From Candidatus Chryseobacterium colombiense (GTDB lineage Bacteria > Bacteroidota > Bacteroidia > Flavobacteriales > Weeksellaceae): a stretch of 64,000 bases of DNA. Position 1 is the stretch's first letter; each line of letters begins with the position of its first letter. The notes below the pieces were generated by a model. That model was not told the DNA's origin. It worked only from the letters and a program-made list of their open reading frames with translations, and did no database searches. Below, piece after piece: positions 52,166 through 62,141 of this stretch. The position numbers and the translations under genes are program-made. The stretch spans positions 558,001-622,000 of the forward strand of contig CP119310.1 of the NCBI GenBank assembly GCA_029203185.1, given 5' to 3'.

Positions 52166-55100
52166 TTAAAATTTAACAGTAGCTCCCAAAATGAAAGTTT
52201 TTGCAGATGGATACGTCGTGTAGTCAATTCCCAACGACTGGTTTCCATCTACTTGTTTGTTGGTATCAACAAGTGGATCGTAACCTGTATAGCTTGTAAT
52301 TGTTAGTAAGTTCTGTGCACTCACGTAAAGATTAATGCTTTTCAGAAATTTAAGCTGATTGATGTCGAAAGTATATCCTAATCTTACATTATTTAGGCGG
52401 ATAAAGTCTGATTTTTCAAGATATAAAGAAGACAATTGCGGTTGATTGGTAAAACTTGCTCCTGAATCATAGAAGTTTTTCAAAACGTTTCGGTCTGAAG
52501 CCAGATTGTTGATACTTAAATCCAATGCGGTATTGTTGACCAGGTAACCTCCAGTTTGCCCGATAAAAGAGAAAGAAAAATCAAATTTTTTGTACTTCAT
52601 ATAAGAATTGATCCCGAAAGTAAATTTGGGAATAGGCCCTTCAAAGATTTTTTTGTCTTTCTGGCCAATCGTGCCATCGCCGTCTACATCTTCATAAATA
52701 TATTTACCGTTTGCATCAATTCCTAAATAATGGTACATATAAAAAGATCCCGCCTGATAACCGTTTTTATATATATTGGCAGTAACCCCTGAAAGTCCTG
52801 GACCAGATACTGATCCCGAATAAATTTCTGAAACAGGAAGACCTTTCACTTCATTATGAACCGTAGCTCCATTTACATCAAGATTCCACGTGAAGTTTTC
52901 ATTTTTGATAATTTCAGACCCGATAGAGAATTCAAAACCTTTATTAATGATCGTTCCGTCAGAATTTCTCCAGATCATTGGCGTTGGGCTTAATGCTGGG
53001 GACGAAATACGCAGAATCGCATCTTTTGTTGATTTATTATAATATTCCAACGATCCGTATACTTTATTTTTCCATAAGCTGAAATCTAAACCGATATTAG
53101 TCTGCTCTACGGTTTCCCATTTCAAATCAGGGAAAGGAGTCCTTACGACTGTAACTCCGTTAATCAGATTCAAATTATCATATAAATAATATCCTGCAGA
53201 CTGTGATAGTAAATAACTTTGCTTTGTAATTTTGTTCTGAACTTCCTGATTACCGGTCTGCCCCCAACTTGCTCTTAATTTTAATTCATTAATGATCGAG
53301 TTTCCTTTCAAAAAGTTTTCATTGGAAATCGTCCAGCCTACAGCAACTGACGGGAAATATCCATATTTGTTGTTATCTCCAAAACGGGTAGAACCATCAG
53401 CTCTTAAAGAAGCTGTTAAGAAATATTTTTTATCGAAATTGTAGTTGACCCTTCCGAAGTATGACTGTAACTCATTTTCCTGATCCGTTCCAGGCTGTGG
53501 AACAAAAACATCTCCGGAATATCCGGGATTAATTTCAGGTGGAATTCCGGCTCCTTGAGCCAGGAAGTTTCTTACTCCCCAATACGTAGCTGTTGCTTTG
53601 AATTTTTGATAGGAAAAACCGGCTAACCAATTAAAATTATGTCTGCCTAAGCTGAAATCGTAAGTGAGATAATGTTCTAGAAGAATGTTATAAGTGTCAA
53701 GATTTGCCTGAGAATAGATTCCTTTCGGGCTTCTGTCAGTAATATTTGGGAACATCGTTGTATTTCTTTCAGACAAACTTCTGTCAATCCCTAAATTGAA
53801 TTTATAATTCAGCCCCGGTAGAATTCTCAGCGTAGCTTCTGTATTTCCTAATACACGGAAGGTGTTGGTTTTATCCTGATACACGCTCAATAAATATAAC
53901 GGATTGTAATGAGCATTCATATTGAAGTTGGTATAATTTCCGTTTTCATCATATACCGAACGGGTAGGATTAGCCATCAAAGCGTGGATAATCAACTGTC
54001 CATCAGATCCTGCAGTTCCACCGTTTGGAATACCTGTTTCTCTGATATCACTCGCGGTTAGGTTTACTTTAACTTTTAATCTTTTATCATCAAGGAAAGA
54101 TTCTTCTGCATTGATACGGGCTGTCGTTCTTTTGAAACTGCTGTTCAGCACAATACCGTCCTGATCCATATGAGAAAGCGACGCAAAATAGCTTCCCGTG
54201 TCTGTAGCTTTTGAAAATGAAACAGAATGATTGGAAGATACTGCATTTCTGTAAATTTCATCCTGCCAGTCTGTATTTCCGCCATGATCGTAAGATTTGT
54301 CTATTCCTGCTGCTCTGTATTCATCTGCTGTTAAGAGATCTAATTTTTTGATCACAGAAGAAAATCCTAAGTAGGTATCGTAGGTAAATAAAGGTTCTCC
54401 TTTTTTTCCTCTTTTAGTAGTCACCAAAACAACACCGTTCGAACCTCTTGCTCCATAGATTGCTGCCGCAGAAGCATCTTTTAAAACAGTAATCGATTCG
54501 ATGTCACTGGTATTTAAAAAATTCAGTGGATTTTTTGCTGCAGTATTTCCCAACCCAAAATCAGGACTAGACGAACTTACAGGATCATTATTTAAAGGAA
54601 CACCGTCTACAACAAATAGAGGAGTACTTCCGCTTCTGATGGAACCGATCCCTCTGATGGAAACATTCACTCCTGCTCCCGGTTCACCGCTCGTCTGTAC
54701 GATACGGACACCCGCTACTTTTCCCTGCATCAGATTATCCACGGAAATATTCATTCCTTCTTTGAAATTGGCTGCTTTCAGCTGGCTTATAGCTCCAGTA
54801 ACATCAGATTTTTTCTGTGAACCGTATCCTACTAAAGTAACCTCTTCAATGGAAGCGGCTTCTTTTTTTGATTTCAGATTCACAGAAACTGAAGTTCCTG
54901 AAATTCTTATGGTCTGTGTGGCATAACCTTCATAAGAAATGGATAATGTCTGTCCGGTATTGGCAGAAACCGTAAAATTTCCTGATGCATCGGTAGTCGT
55001 TGTTTCTCCGGTTTCTACAACAGTAATTTTTGCGCCTTCTATGGCAGAACCTTCCTGATCTTTTACATTTCCGGTAATGGTTTCCTTAATCTGAAAAGAG

Positions 55101-55210
55101 ATAGGAGAGTGTTTAAAAATTCCTTCTGCATGAGCCTGATTAGAAACCAGGAAAATCAATGCAATCGGAATTAGCTTTTTAAATTTTAAAAAATTAATTT
55201 TGTGGTACAT
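52166..55210 (-). CDS. SusC/RagA-family TonB-dependent transporter
   Basis: About 1014 residues from ATG at 55210, where a clean signal peptide begins (ending QAHAEG); an ATG at 55273 would add 21 residues from inside the upstream hairpin. Domains in order: a carboxypeptidase-D-like domain (ITGNVKDQEGSAIEGAKITV), the SusC linker LVGYGSQKKSDVTGAIS, a plug domain with PLFVVDGVPLNN and ILKDASAAAIYGARGSNGVV, then the 22-strand barrel. TonB-driven import across the outer membrane together with SusD, 12 bp downstream. A hairpin with a U tract precedes the start by about 40 bp. Confidence 0.94.
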   Translation of the reverse strand: MYHKINFLKFKKLIPIALIFLVSNQAHAEGIFKHSPISFQIKETITGNVKDQEGSAIEGAKITVVETGETTTTDASGNFTVSANTGQTLSISYEGYATQTIRISGTSVSVNLKSKKEAASIEEVTLVGYGSQKKSDVTGAISQLKAANFKEGMNISVDNLMQGKVAGVRIVQTSGEPGAGVNVSIRGIGSIRSGSTPLFVVDGVPLNNDPVSSSSPDFGLGNTAAKNPLNFLNTSDIESITVLKDASAAAIYGARGSNGVVLVTTKRGKKGEPLFTYDTYLGFSSVIKKLDLLTADEYRAAGIDKSYDHGGNTDWQDEIYRNAVSSNHSVSFSKATDTGSYFASLSHMDQDGIVLNSSFKRTTARINAEESFLDDKRLKVKVNLTASDIRETGIPNGGTAGSDGQLIIHALMANPTRSVYDENGNYTNFNMNAHYNPLYLLSVYQDKTNTFRVLGNTEATLRILPGLNYKFNLGIDRSLSERNTTMFPNITDRSPKGIYSQANLDTYNILLEHYLTYDFSLGRHNFNWLAGFSYQKFKATATYWGVRNFLAQGAGIPPEINPGYSGDVFVPQPGTDQENELQSYFGRVNYNFDKKYFLTASLRADGSTRFGDNNKYGYFPSVAVGWTISNENFLKGNSIINELKLRASWGQTGNQEVQNKITKQSYLLSQSAGYYLYDNLNLINGVTVVRTPFPDLKWETVEQTNIGLDFSLWKNKVYGSLEYYNKSTKDAILRISSPALSPTPMIWRNSDGTIINKGFEFSIGSEIIKNENFTWNLDVNGATVHNEVKGLPVSEIYSGSVSGPGLSGVTANIYKNGYQAGSFYMYHYLGIDANGKYIYEDVDGDGTIGQKDKKIFEGPIPKFTFGINSYMKYKKFDFSFSFIGQTGGYLVNNTALDLSINNLASDRNVLKNFYDSGASFTNQPQLSSLYLEKSDFIRLNNVRLGYTFDINQLKFLKSINLYVSAQNLLTITSYTGYDPLVDTNKQVDGNQSLGIDYTTYPSAKTFILGATVKF

Positions 55211-55538
55211 ATCATTAAGTAAAGTAATTGTCAATGTTGCTTGCTTAATAAAAAGCCGCTGTTGTTCCCGCAACAGCGGTATTTTTTTCTCATCTTTTGT
55301 GTTTATTCTTTCAGATGCAAAGTAAAAACGTTTAACCCAAATCTATTTTAACATAACATTATCATAAAATCAATAAAATATAAATATCCCTTTTTGATAA
55401 AATAAAATATGATTCATTATCAAGTACTTATGAATGCTTATTTTTTAACATTCATACAATCTTAAAAAACACTTAACATACTTTAAAACTTATCTGAGTA
55501 AAGACTTCCTAATTTCGCGATTACAAAAAATTGAAGTC
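55211..55538. other. Divergent intergenic region between the SusC and PI-PLC-like genes
   Basis: About 330 bp without a gene. It contains the hairpin at 55251-55279 and must hold the start of the leftward SusCD operon and of the rightward phospholipase. No clear TAnnTTTG box with a -33 partner is present; near matches are TTACTTTG (minus strand) and TAATTTCG (plus strand). Confidence 0.4.
55251..55279 (-). promoter_or_regulatory. Terminator-like hairpin in the leader of the SusC gene
   Basis: Stem CCGCTGTTG / CAACAGCGG (55256-55264 and 55271-55279). On the minus strand it is followed by GCTTTTTATT, as in a rho-independent terminator, about 40 bp before the SusC start at 55210. On the plus strand Ts also follow, so it could serve either strand. 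In the leader of an operon it suggests attenuation or processing. Confidence 0.6.
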
Positions 55539-56600
55539 ATGAAAAAGGCGGTATTCCTAAGTTTGTATATATCTTCATTCAACCTTTTTTGGGCGCAATC
55601 TCAGAACCTGAACAATTTAAAGATTAATGAAATTCAGGTGATTGGTTCGCACAATTCTTATAAAAAGGCTATTCTGCCGGAAGTTTATACCTATTTATCT
55701 AAAAAAGATTCTCTGAATTTTCTTCCCAGAATTCAGTACGAGCATATTCCGATTCCTCAACAGCTGGATTTAGGATTAAGAAACCTTGAAATAGATGTGT
55801 ATGCAGACAGCAAAGGCGGAAAATATGCACATCCTAAGATTTTAGATCTGGTAAAGACAAGTCAGCCTTTTGACCCGGAAGGGAAAATGAAAAAACCTGG
55901 ATATAAAATGATTCATATTAACGATATTGATTATCAGACCCATTATTATACACTGGAAGACTGCCTGAAAGATTTGAAAAAATGGTCTGATGCACATCCT
56001 GATCATGATCCTGTTTTCATTACATTGGAGCCTAAGGACGGGAAAGCCAACCAGTTCGGAACAGAACCTGAACATTATACTTCAAAATTGTTCGATGATT
56101 TAGACAATGAATTAAAAAACTATTTGGGCAAAAATAAAATCATTACACCGGATGATATCAGAGGGAATTATAAAACGTTGAATGAAGCGGTTTTACACAA
56201 AAACTGGCCGAAAGTAAAAGAGGCTAAAGGAAAATTCCTTTTTGTACTGGACAACAACAGTGAGAACAGGGATTTGTATATGAAAGGTCATCCGTCTTTA
56301 AAAGGAAGAATGGTATTTACCAATTCCACTCCTGGAACTCCTGAATCGGCTGTTGTATTTATGAATGATCCAAGTTCTGAGATTTCGGATTTAGTAAAAC
56401 AAGGATATATTGTCCGAACCAGAGCCGATGCAGATACGATGGAAGCAAGGAAAGAAGATTATTCAAGATTTGAAAAAGCGAAAGAAAGCGGGGCACAGAT
56501 CATCACGACGGATTATTATCAGTCGAGTAAATTATTCAAGTCCAGCTATAAAATCAGTTTTGATAAGAATACGTACGAAAGGAAAAATCCTTTGAATTAA
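55539..56600 (+). CDS. Ca2+-dependent PI-PLC-like phosphodiesterase, exported
   Basis: A 353-residue protein with signal peptide (about 1-20, ending LFWAQS). The catalytic barrel of the phosphatidylinositol-specific phospholipase C1-like family shows VIGSHNSYKKAI with the first catalytic His near 37, LRNLEIDVYADSKGGKYAHP with Glu and Asp metal ligands, FITLEPKDGK, and KGKFLFVLDNNSE. The order and length fit the family of small, Ca2+-dependent enzymes from bacteria rather than the Bacillus PI-PLC. It cleaves phosphoinositide-type head groups outside the cytoplasm. Divergent from SusCD and convergent with a phosphoesterase, it fits phospholipid-derived phosphorus or inositol scavenging. Confidence 0.87.
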   Translation: MKKAVFLSLYISSFNLFWAQSQNLNNLKINEIQVIGSHNSYKKAILPEVYTYLSKKDSLNFLPRIQYEHIPIPQQLDLGLRNLEIDVYADSKGGKYAHPKILDLVKTSQPFDPEGKMKKPGYKMIHINDIDYQTHYYTLEDCLKDLKKWSDAHPDHDPVFITLEPKDGKANQFGTEPEHYTSKLFDDLDNELKNYLGKNKIITPDDIRGNYKTLNEAVLHKNWPKVKEAKGKFLFVLDNNSENRDLYMKGHPSLKGRMVFTNSTPGTPESAVVFMNDPSSEISDLVKQGYIVRTRADADTMEARKEDYSRFEKAKESGAQIITTDYYQSSKLFKSSYKISFDKNTYERKNPLN

Positions 56601-56634
56601 AAAAGAATATTCTTTACGATTAGATTCACAATAG

Positions 56635-56668
56635 AAAAAGCTGTTAACTTTTTGTTGACAGCTTTTTT
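56635..56668 (+). terminator. Terminator after the PI-PLC-like gene
   Basis: Stem AAAAAGCTGTTAAC (56635-56648) / GTTGACAGCTTTTT (56654-56667) with one G-U pair and Ts, 35 bp after the stop. Confidence 0.88.
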
Positions 56669-56707
56669 ATTTTATAATCAATAAGTTGAAAAAGTAGAAG
56701 GTAAAAA

Positions 56708-58498
56708 TTAAAGTTTCCTGATTTCCTGTTTTTTTAAATCTATCTCAAAATGATCTGCAGGATCTCCGTTTGAAAGTAACTTCAAAATTTTAAATACAGA
56801 TTGTAATTGCAATAGGAAAGAATCTTGTGATTGATTTTCCTGATAAAGCTTTTCCAGGATTTCATATTGCTGCAGCCTTTCTTTTGGAATATCTTTTTTT
56901 GCCAGTTCATCAGCCGACTGAAATTTATAGAGATCAAGTAAGACATCTTCAAAAGTCCATGTTCTGAAGTTTGCTGAGTGGATGTTCTTTTCTTTTAATT
57001 GATTTTGATTAAAAATAAAAAGTAACAGGTCTTCTCCATTCAAATGTTGGACTTTTTCGATAAAATCTTTCGGCCAGTCATCGGGAATCATCCTCAATCG
57101 AACCAGTTCTTTAAGATGAAACAGCATAAAATCATGATATGATTTTGACTGCAGAATATCCCTGTTCCAGATGATTTTATTTTTGCCTTTTTCTAAGGCT
57201 GCATATTCCTTTTCATACAAAGGAAATAATGCATCGAAATAGGGAACTTTATTTAAAACTTCCGTTCGGACCTCCATTTTATCAGGAGATTGTATGGTGA
57301 GTATTTTATAAGCAGGAAGATAAGCCGCCAATGAAGGAACCTGAATATTTACGAGTATTTTACCCTCCTTTTTTATGATTCCTGTATCATTGATGTGCAT
57401 ATGGCCTGCAAAATGGATCTGCAATCCGTTTTCAGCAAAAGCTTCTGCAACGTCTTCTTCAGGAACCCTTTCCAGCTGCCATTTTTTTTCGCCTAATAGT
57501 TTTTTAATTTCGTTCGTAGCTCCGTCATTAAAATCGATCATCGGATAATGGGTGAAAGCAATCACTGTTTTTCCATTAACCTTTGCTTCCTGCGTAATTT
57601 TTTTTATCCACTCGATCAGATGTTTTTTATGAGTCAAAACATTGTTGTAACCAATACTTGCCCCTTTATAATTAGAAGGGATATTGGGATTTTCATTTGC
57701 ATTTTTTGGAATATAGGTATTTCCGTCAATGGCCACCATCCAGATTCCTTTTACTGGTTCAACCACATAGCTCATATCGGGAACGGAAAATCCTTTTGAT
57801 ACTTCGTACATCCTTTGAGAATAATCTGCACTGCGTAAAGCTTTTTCGTAAGAATAATTTTTAACCGATTGGAAATTGAAAGGTGTACTCCAGAAGAGGT
57901 TTTCTTTTTGCGGATAAAAACCAAAATCTTTCAGTTCATGTAAAATTTCGAGATATCCGGATTCTGCAATGTCTTTGGTAATGACTTTATTTTTTACCTT
58001 TCCCATATTTTCCTTGCTGTAAATTCCCAATGGGCTTCCGTCCTCTCCGAGAAAATTATCTTTTCCTGCATCCTGTCGAAACGGGCCTACAGGATCATGA
58101 TTTCCCGTAGTGAGGTAAAAATCAATTCCGTATTTTTTATGATATTGGTCTAGAATTTTGTGAAGTCCTCGAAGGTTATAAGCCTGTCCATCATCTGAAA
58201 AATCGCCGGGCATGGCTATAATTTTGATTCCTTTCAAAGCGATATCATCTAAAGCTTTCAGAAAAGCAAAATAATTTTCATTAAAAATCCTTGTTGAATG
58301 CAACTGAGCATCCATGGTTCTTAAAATGGTCTGTTTTCCTGTTTTAGAATTAAAAATGCCTTTGAAATCATGGTCTGAAAAATTCCCATACAGATCCTGA
58401 AAATGAACATCTGAAAGAAAAGCAATCTGAACAGACTTTTGTTGGGCCGGTAACAGGGAAAAAATAAAAAACAGAAACGATAAAATTCCTTTATTCAT
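56708..58498 (-). CDS. Exported calcineurin-like metallophosphoesterase
   Basis: A 596-residue protein with signal peptide (about 1-18, ending LLPAQ). All metallophosphoesterase motifs are present: FLSDVHFQD (D-x-H), MPGDFSDDG (GD-x-x), TTGNHD (GNH-D), FTHYPMID (H) and FAGHMHIND (GHxH), so two-metal catalysis is expected. The long C-terminal part (about 390-596) is helical and has no recognised motif. It resembles extracellular sphingomyelinase- or acid-phosphodiesterase-like enzymes. It lies convergent with the PI-PLC-like gene, which together suggests stepwise cleavage of phospholipid head groups; the actual substrate is unknown. Confidence 0.88.
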   Translation of the reverse strand: MNKGILSFLFFIFSLLPAQQKSVQIAFLSDVHFQDLYGNFSDHDFKGIFNSKTGKQTILRTMDAQLHSTRIFNENYFAFLKALDDIALKGIKIIAMPGDFSDDGQAYNLRGLHKILDQYHKKYGIDFYLTTGNHDPVGPFRQDAGKDNFLGEDGSPLGIYSKENMGKVKNKVITKDIAESGYLEILHELKDFGFYPQKENLFWSTPFNFQSVKNYSYEKALRSADYSQRMYEVSKGFSVPDMSYVVEPVKGIWMVAIDGNTYIPKNANENPNIPSNYKGASIGYNNVLTHKKHLIEWIKKITQEAKVNGKTVIAFTHYPMIDFNDGATNEIKKLLGEKKWQLERVPEEDVAEAFAENGLQIHFAGHMHINDTGIIKKEGKILVNIQVPSLAAYLPAYKILTIQSPDKMEVRTEVLNKVPYFDALFPLYEKEYAALEKGKNKIIWNRDILQSKSYHDFMLFHLKELVRLRMIPDDWPKDFIEKVQHLNGEDLLLFIFNQNQLKEKNIHSANFRTWTFEDVLLDLYKFQSADELAKKDIPKERLQQYEILEKLYQENQSQDSFLLQLQSVFKILKLLSNGDPADHFEIDLKKQEIRKL

Positions 58499-58725
58499 CT
58501 TAAAAGATACAAAATTAGAGGAATATCATGCATTCTTTTTTAATTATACTTTAAATAATTGTAAAGATTTTCTCCTGCATTATTATACTAAATTTACCAA
58601 GATACTGGCAAATGCTTATAACCTTTGAAAACAAGGAATTCCAGTAATTTTAATGCTGTAATAGGCAACTTTAATAACATAAAACCTGCTGATTTGATGC
58701 TCAACAGCATTGATGATATAGTATG

Positions 58726-58751
58726 AAAAAGCCGAAAGAAAATCTTCCGGC
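58726..58751 (-). terminator. Terminator of the alcohol dehydrogenase gene
   Basis: On the minus strand a GCCGGAAGA / TCTTTCGGC stem (58751-58731) is followed by TTTTT, 15 bp after the stop at 58766. Confidence 0.85.
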
Positions 58752-58765
58752 CTTCATTGTTTATA

Positions 58766-59791
58766 TTATGGAACCAGTACGGCTCTGCCTTTTATTTTTC
58801 CGTTTCTCATACGATCGTAGACTTCATTGGCCTGATCCAGTGTATATTTTTCAATTTCTATGTGGATTTTTTTCTGACGGGCCAGTCCCACCACTTCCAT
58901 CAGTTCTACTCTGGAGCCCCAATACGGATTGGTCATGCTTACTCCAAAAGGTAAACCGGACATACTGTATTGATAATGTCCGCCACCTAATCCTACAATA
59001 GTAAGATCTCCATCTAAGCTCACAGTTTTCGTACCTAGTTCGATGGTAGAAGTAGCTCCTACAAAATCAATAACAACCTTGGCTTTTTTGATACCAGTAA
59101 TTTTTTGGATCTGTTCCGCTGCATCTTCGTCTTTGGAATTGATTGTATAGGTAGCACCGAGCTCTTTTGCAAAAGCAAGCTTTTCTTCTGTAACATCACA
59201 GGCGATGATCGTACTGGCACTGATTTCTCTTAAAATCTGTATGGCAACATGTCCTAAACCTCCAACACCGATTACGACAACAAACTCGTCAGGAGTTAGT
59301 TTGGAGATCGATCTTTTAATGGCAGAATAGGGAGTAAGAGCGGCATCGGTAAGCGGAGCGGCAATCACAGGATCTAAATCAAAAATAGGAACCAATAGGC
59401 GTGAAGAGGGGACAAGCATATAATCAGCCATACCTCCATTAAGACCCAAGCCTCCTCCATAAGCCATTTCAGACTGATGATCACAATAGTTTTCTTTGGA
59501 TTGCTGGCAAGGCTTGCAATGTCCACATCCCCAAGGTCCATATACTAAAACAGCGTCTCCCTTTTTGTAATCTTTTACATCAGATCCCACTTCCTCTATC
59601 CAGCCTGCATTTTCATGTCCTAATGTAAATACAGAGCCGTTTACGGTACCCTCGTCAATAATATGAAGATCAGAATGGCAGACACCTGCACCTCCTATTT
59701 TTAATAAAACTTCATCTCCTTTTGGAGTGGGTTTTTCCATATCGTTTACGACACGAACATCCTTATGGCCAAAAAAACGTACTGCTTTCAT
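58766..59791 (-). CDS. Zinc-dependent alcohol dehydrogenase (MDR family, AdhP-like)
   Basis: A 341-residue medium-chain dehydrogenase. Catalytic zinc ligands lie in GVCHSDLH (Cys37) and LGHENAGWI (His58); the structural zinc site is CGHCKPCQQSKENYC (four Cys). The NAD site is GVGGLGHVAIQ with Asp after the next strand (CDVTEEK), pointing to NAD(H). The C-terminus IKGRAVLVP is standard. It oxidises primary alcohols or reduces aldehydes; the exact substrate is not shown. A single gene on the minus strand with its own terminator, and no functional link to the phosphoesterase next to it is evident. Confidence 0.93.
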   Translation of the reverse strand: MKAVRFFGHKDVRVVNDMEKPTPKGDEVLLKIGGAGVCHSDLHIIDEGTVNGSVFTLGHENAGWIEEVGSDVKDYKKGDAVLVYGPWGCGHCKPCQQSKENYCDHQSEMAYGGGLGLNGGMADYMLVPSSRLLVPIFDLDPVIAAPLTDAALTPYSAIKRSISKLTPDEFVVVIGVGGLGHVAIQILREISASTIIACDVTEEKLAFAKELGATYTINSKDEDAAEQIQKITGIKKAKVVIDFVGATSTIELGTKTVSLDGDLTIVGLGGGHYQYSMSGLPFGVSMTNPYWGSRVELMEVVGLARQKKIHIEIEKYTLDQANEVYDRMRNGKIKGRAVLVP

Positions 59792-60170
59792 AAGCTTAAA
59801 ATTTAAAGTTTGTATACCTTAAAATTAAGGAATATTCAACAGAGGGGAATTATAAAATAGTATAAAAAAATGATAAAGTTTGATAGATAATGATGTAATA
59901 ATCAATACTTGGTTTTCATTCATCCAAAATATAAAATTTTATATCTATTAAAATCCATTAGTATTAATGAGTGGAACTGTTTTACTGATCTATAAATTGA
60001 AAATTTTAAAATAAATTATTATTTTAATAATTTATCATTTAATGCTTAGATTTTTAGATGTTTATATTATTGAAAAAAATATCCGTTTTCATGAAAATGG
60101 ATATTAAAAATTTTTACTTAAACTACTAAATAGGCTAATTTTGTAATCTTTTGAATTTTAAAAAAATATA
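59792..60170. other. AT-rich divergent intergenic region
   Basis: No gene in these 380 bp. A perfect TAnnTTTG box (TAATTTTG, 60136-60143) lies 27 bp ahead of the TPR-AraC gene; a -33 element is not clear. Nothing else was recognised. Confidence 0.45.
60136..60143 (+). promoter_or_regulatory. Candidate -7 box of the TPR-AraC gene
   Basis: TAATTTTG matches TAnnTTTG and would give a leader of about 25 nt for the start at 60171. No -33 TTG at the usual spacing. Confidence 0.42.
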
Positions 60171-61790
60171 ATGATTATGAAATTTTTAATTACTGTGAAT
60201 TTGTTTTTTTTAACAGTAATATGCGTATCTGCTCAAAATCTAGAAAACTATAATCTTATTTATTCAAAAACTTATCTTGAAACTTCTCAAAAAGATTTTA
60301 ATAAAGCACTAAGTACTGCGGATTCATTATTTTCAATTTCTGAAACGCCAACTTTTCAAGCGAGAAGTTTAATGTTATCGGCTTCTTTGTATAAACAATC
60401 GGGTGAGATAAAAAATGCAGTTGATTACGCTTTAAAAGCCGAGACGATTATCAATGGAAACGATGATGTCTGGTTAGCCAAGATAGACGGCTTTCTTGCT
60501 TCTCAATACCGTTCTTTGGGATTACTGAATAAATCTTTAACGTATGCCAATAAAACAATTGACGTTATTAAGAGAATTAACAATCCTATTATTGAAAAAC
60601 AGCTAATGGGCTTTGTGCTACAAGAAAAAGCCTACTATGAATATGGGGTCGCCAATTATCAGAAATCTATTGCTGCAATTAGAAAATCCCAAAGTTATTT
60701 TGATAAAAATACCCAACAGAATTATGATTTCGTAACGGCAAATAATGAACAGTTACTAGGACTTAACTATACTGGTTTGAAAGACTATGACAAAGCACTT
60801 TTTCATTATAATAAAGCCCTCCATAAACTGAATGGAATGCCGGATAATTTTCTAAAAGCATTGGTTTATAATGGATTTGCTCAAGTGTATATTGATAAAA
60901 AAGATTTTAATAAAGCAAAAGAAAACCTAGATCTGGCAGAAAAAATTTCTAAGACGTCGCAATATCTTGATCTTAAAAAAGAAATTTATGAAACCTCAAA
61001 AAAATATTATCTTTTTAAAAAGGACTTTGAAAAATTGTCAGAAGTGACCATGAAAAATGATTCTTTGTCGGAGAAGATTGAAAATAATTCTAAATCTTTT
61101 ATCAATGATTCCTATAATAACCTTGAAAAGAAAAATAGAGAAGTAGAGAAAAAGTCAGAATCTAAAAATTCTCTGATTTTTATCATTGGAGGCTTATTGA
61201 TTGTAATGGTTATCTATTTTATAATGTACAGAAAATATCAGAAAAGAAAAATTGATAAAATTAATCAAGTATTAAAAAAAATAGAAACAAATACAAAGCC
61301 TTTTGATACAGATTATACGACCCAAAATAATGAAACTGAAGACAGTGCAGATAGAAATGATCCTGTAGCTACAGATGAAATGAAGGATGAAAATTCATTG
61401 ATGACGGAGGCTACTGAGATGATGATTATAAAAAAGCTTGAAAAATTTGAAAAATCAAAACAATTTATTCGGAATGGAATTTCTTTACCTTTTTTGGCAT
61501 CTTACTGTAATACAAATACAAAATACTTATCTTATATAATTAATAGAGAAAAGAAGAAGGATTTTAATAATTACATTAATGAATTGAGAGTTCTTTTCAT
61601 TATTGAAAAAGTAAAAAATGATCCGGTATATCGAAAGTTCAAAATTGCAAGCTTAGCTAAAGAAGCTGGTTTCTCTTCCCAAAGTAAATTTTCAACAGCT
61701 TTTAAGAAAGTAACAGATGTCTCTCCTTCTGAATTTTTCCGGCTTTTATTACAGTCCATTACTGAAGAATCAGAAATAATGGAGGAATAA
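60171..61790 (+). CDS. TPR-domain sensor fused to AraC DNA-binding domain
   Basis: A 539-residue protein. A signal or anchor segment covers residues 3-21, so ATG codon 3 (60177) is an equally good start. Residues 30-310 form TPR-like helical repeats (QARSLMLSASLYKQSGEIKNA, LGLNYTGLKDYDKALFHYNKA, FAQVYIDKKDFNKAKENLDL), exposed outside the membrane. A coiled segment and a membrane helix at about 333-352 follow. The cytoplasmic AraC domain spans about 425-535 (SLPFLASYCNTNTKYLSYII and IASLAKEAGFSSQSKFSTAFKKVT, ending SPSEFFR). It probably binds DNA at the membrane in response to a periplasmic signal. The next gene is a large secreted protein, a possible target. Confidence 0.86.
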   Translation: MIMKFLITVNLFFLTVICVSAQNLENYNLIYSKTYLETSQKDFNKALSTADSLFSISETPTFQARSLMLSASLYKQSGEIKNAVDYALKAETIINGNDDVWLAKIDGFLASQYRSLGLLNKSLTYANKTIDVIKRINNPIIEKQLMGFVLQEKAYYEYGVANYQKSIAAIRKSQSYFDKNTQQNYDFVTANNEQLLGLNYTGLKDYDKALFHYNKALHKLNGMPDNFLKALVYNGFAQVYIDKKDFNKAKENLDLAEKISKTSQYLDLKKEIYETSKKYYLFKKDFEKLSEVTMKNDSLSEKIENNSKSFINDSYNNLEKKNREVEKKSESKNSLIFIIGGLLIVMVIYFIMYRKYQKRKIDKINQVLKKIETNTKPFDTDYTTQNNETEDSADRNDPVATDEMKDENSLMTEATEMMIIKKLEKFEKSKQFIRNGISLPFLASYCNTNTKYLSYIINREKKKDFNNYINELRVLFIIEKVKNDPVYRKFKIASLAKEAGFSSQSKFSTAFKKVTDVSPSEFFRLLLQSITEESEIMEE

Positions 61791-62141
61791 AATAAAGAAT
61801 CAGTGAATGAAAAGAGAAAAATTTTCTTTAAATATTTATAAATAAAAAAAATCCTAAAATCCTATTTAATTGATTGTATTCCAGATTTTTATTTTTGTTT
61901 TTATTTACCCCTTTTTCAGGAATTCGTAATTACTATTATTCGTTTAAGGAGATAATCCGTTTTATTTTTGCAACGGAAAATTCTCAAGTATCCGTTTTTA
62001 TTTTTCGGTTTAATTCTATAAAATATCTTAATAGATTCTCAGCTTTTAAAGAGTTAAAATAACCTTAATTAAAAAATATTGACATGAAGGGATCGGAGAT
62101 TTACAAATAGATTGATGACAACGAATATAAATACAAATTGA
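61791..62141. other. Intergenic region before the RCC1-like secreted protein
   Basis: No gene. A TAnnTTTG match (TATTTTTG, 61963-61970) with a leader of about 170 nt is the only promoter-like signal. The sequence is AT-rich. Confidence 0.4.

Noticed and set aside
54501..54926. Plus-strand 141-codon frame opposite the SusC gene
   Set aside because: It is antisense to the plug-domain region of SusC, which is clearly coding; composition alone explains its length.
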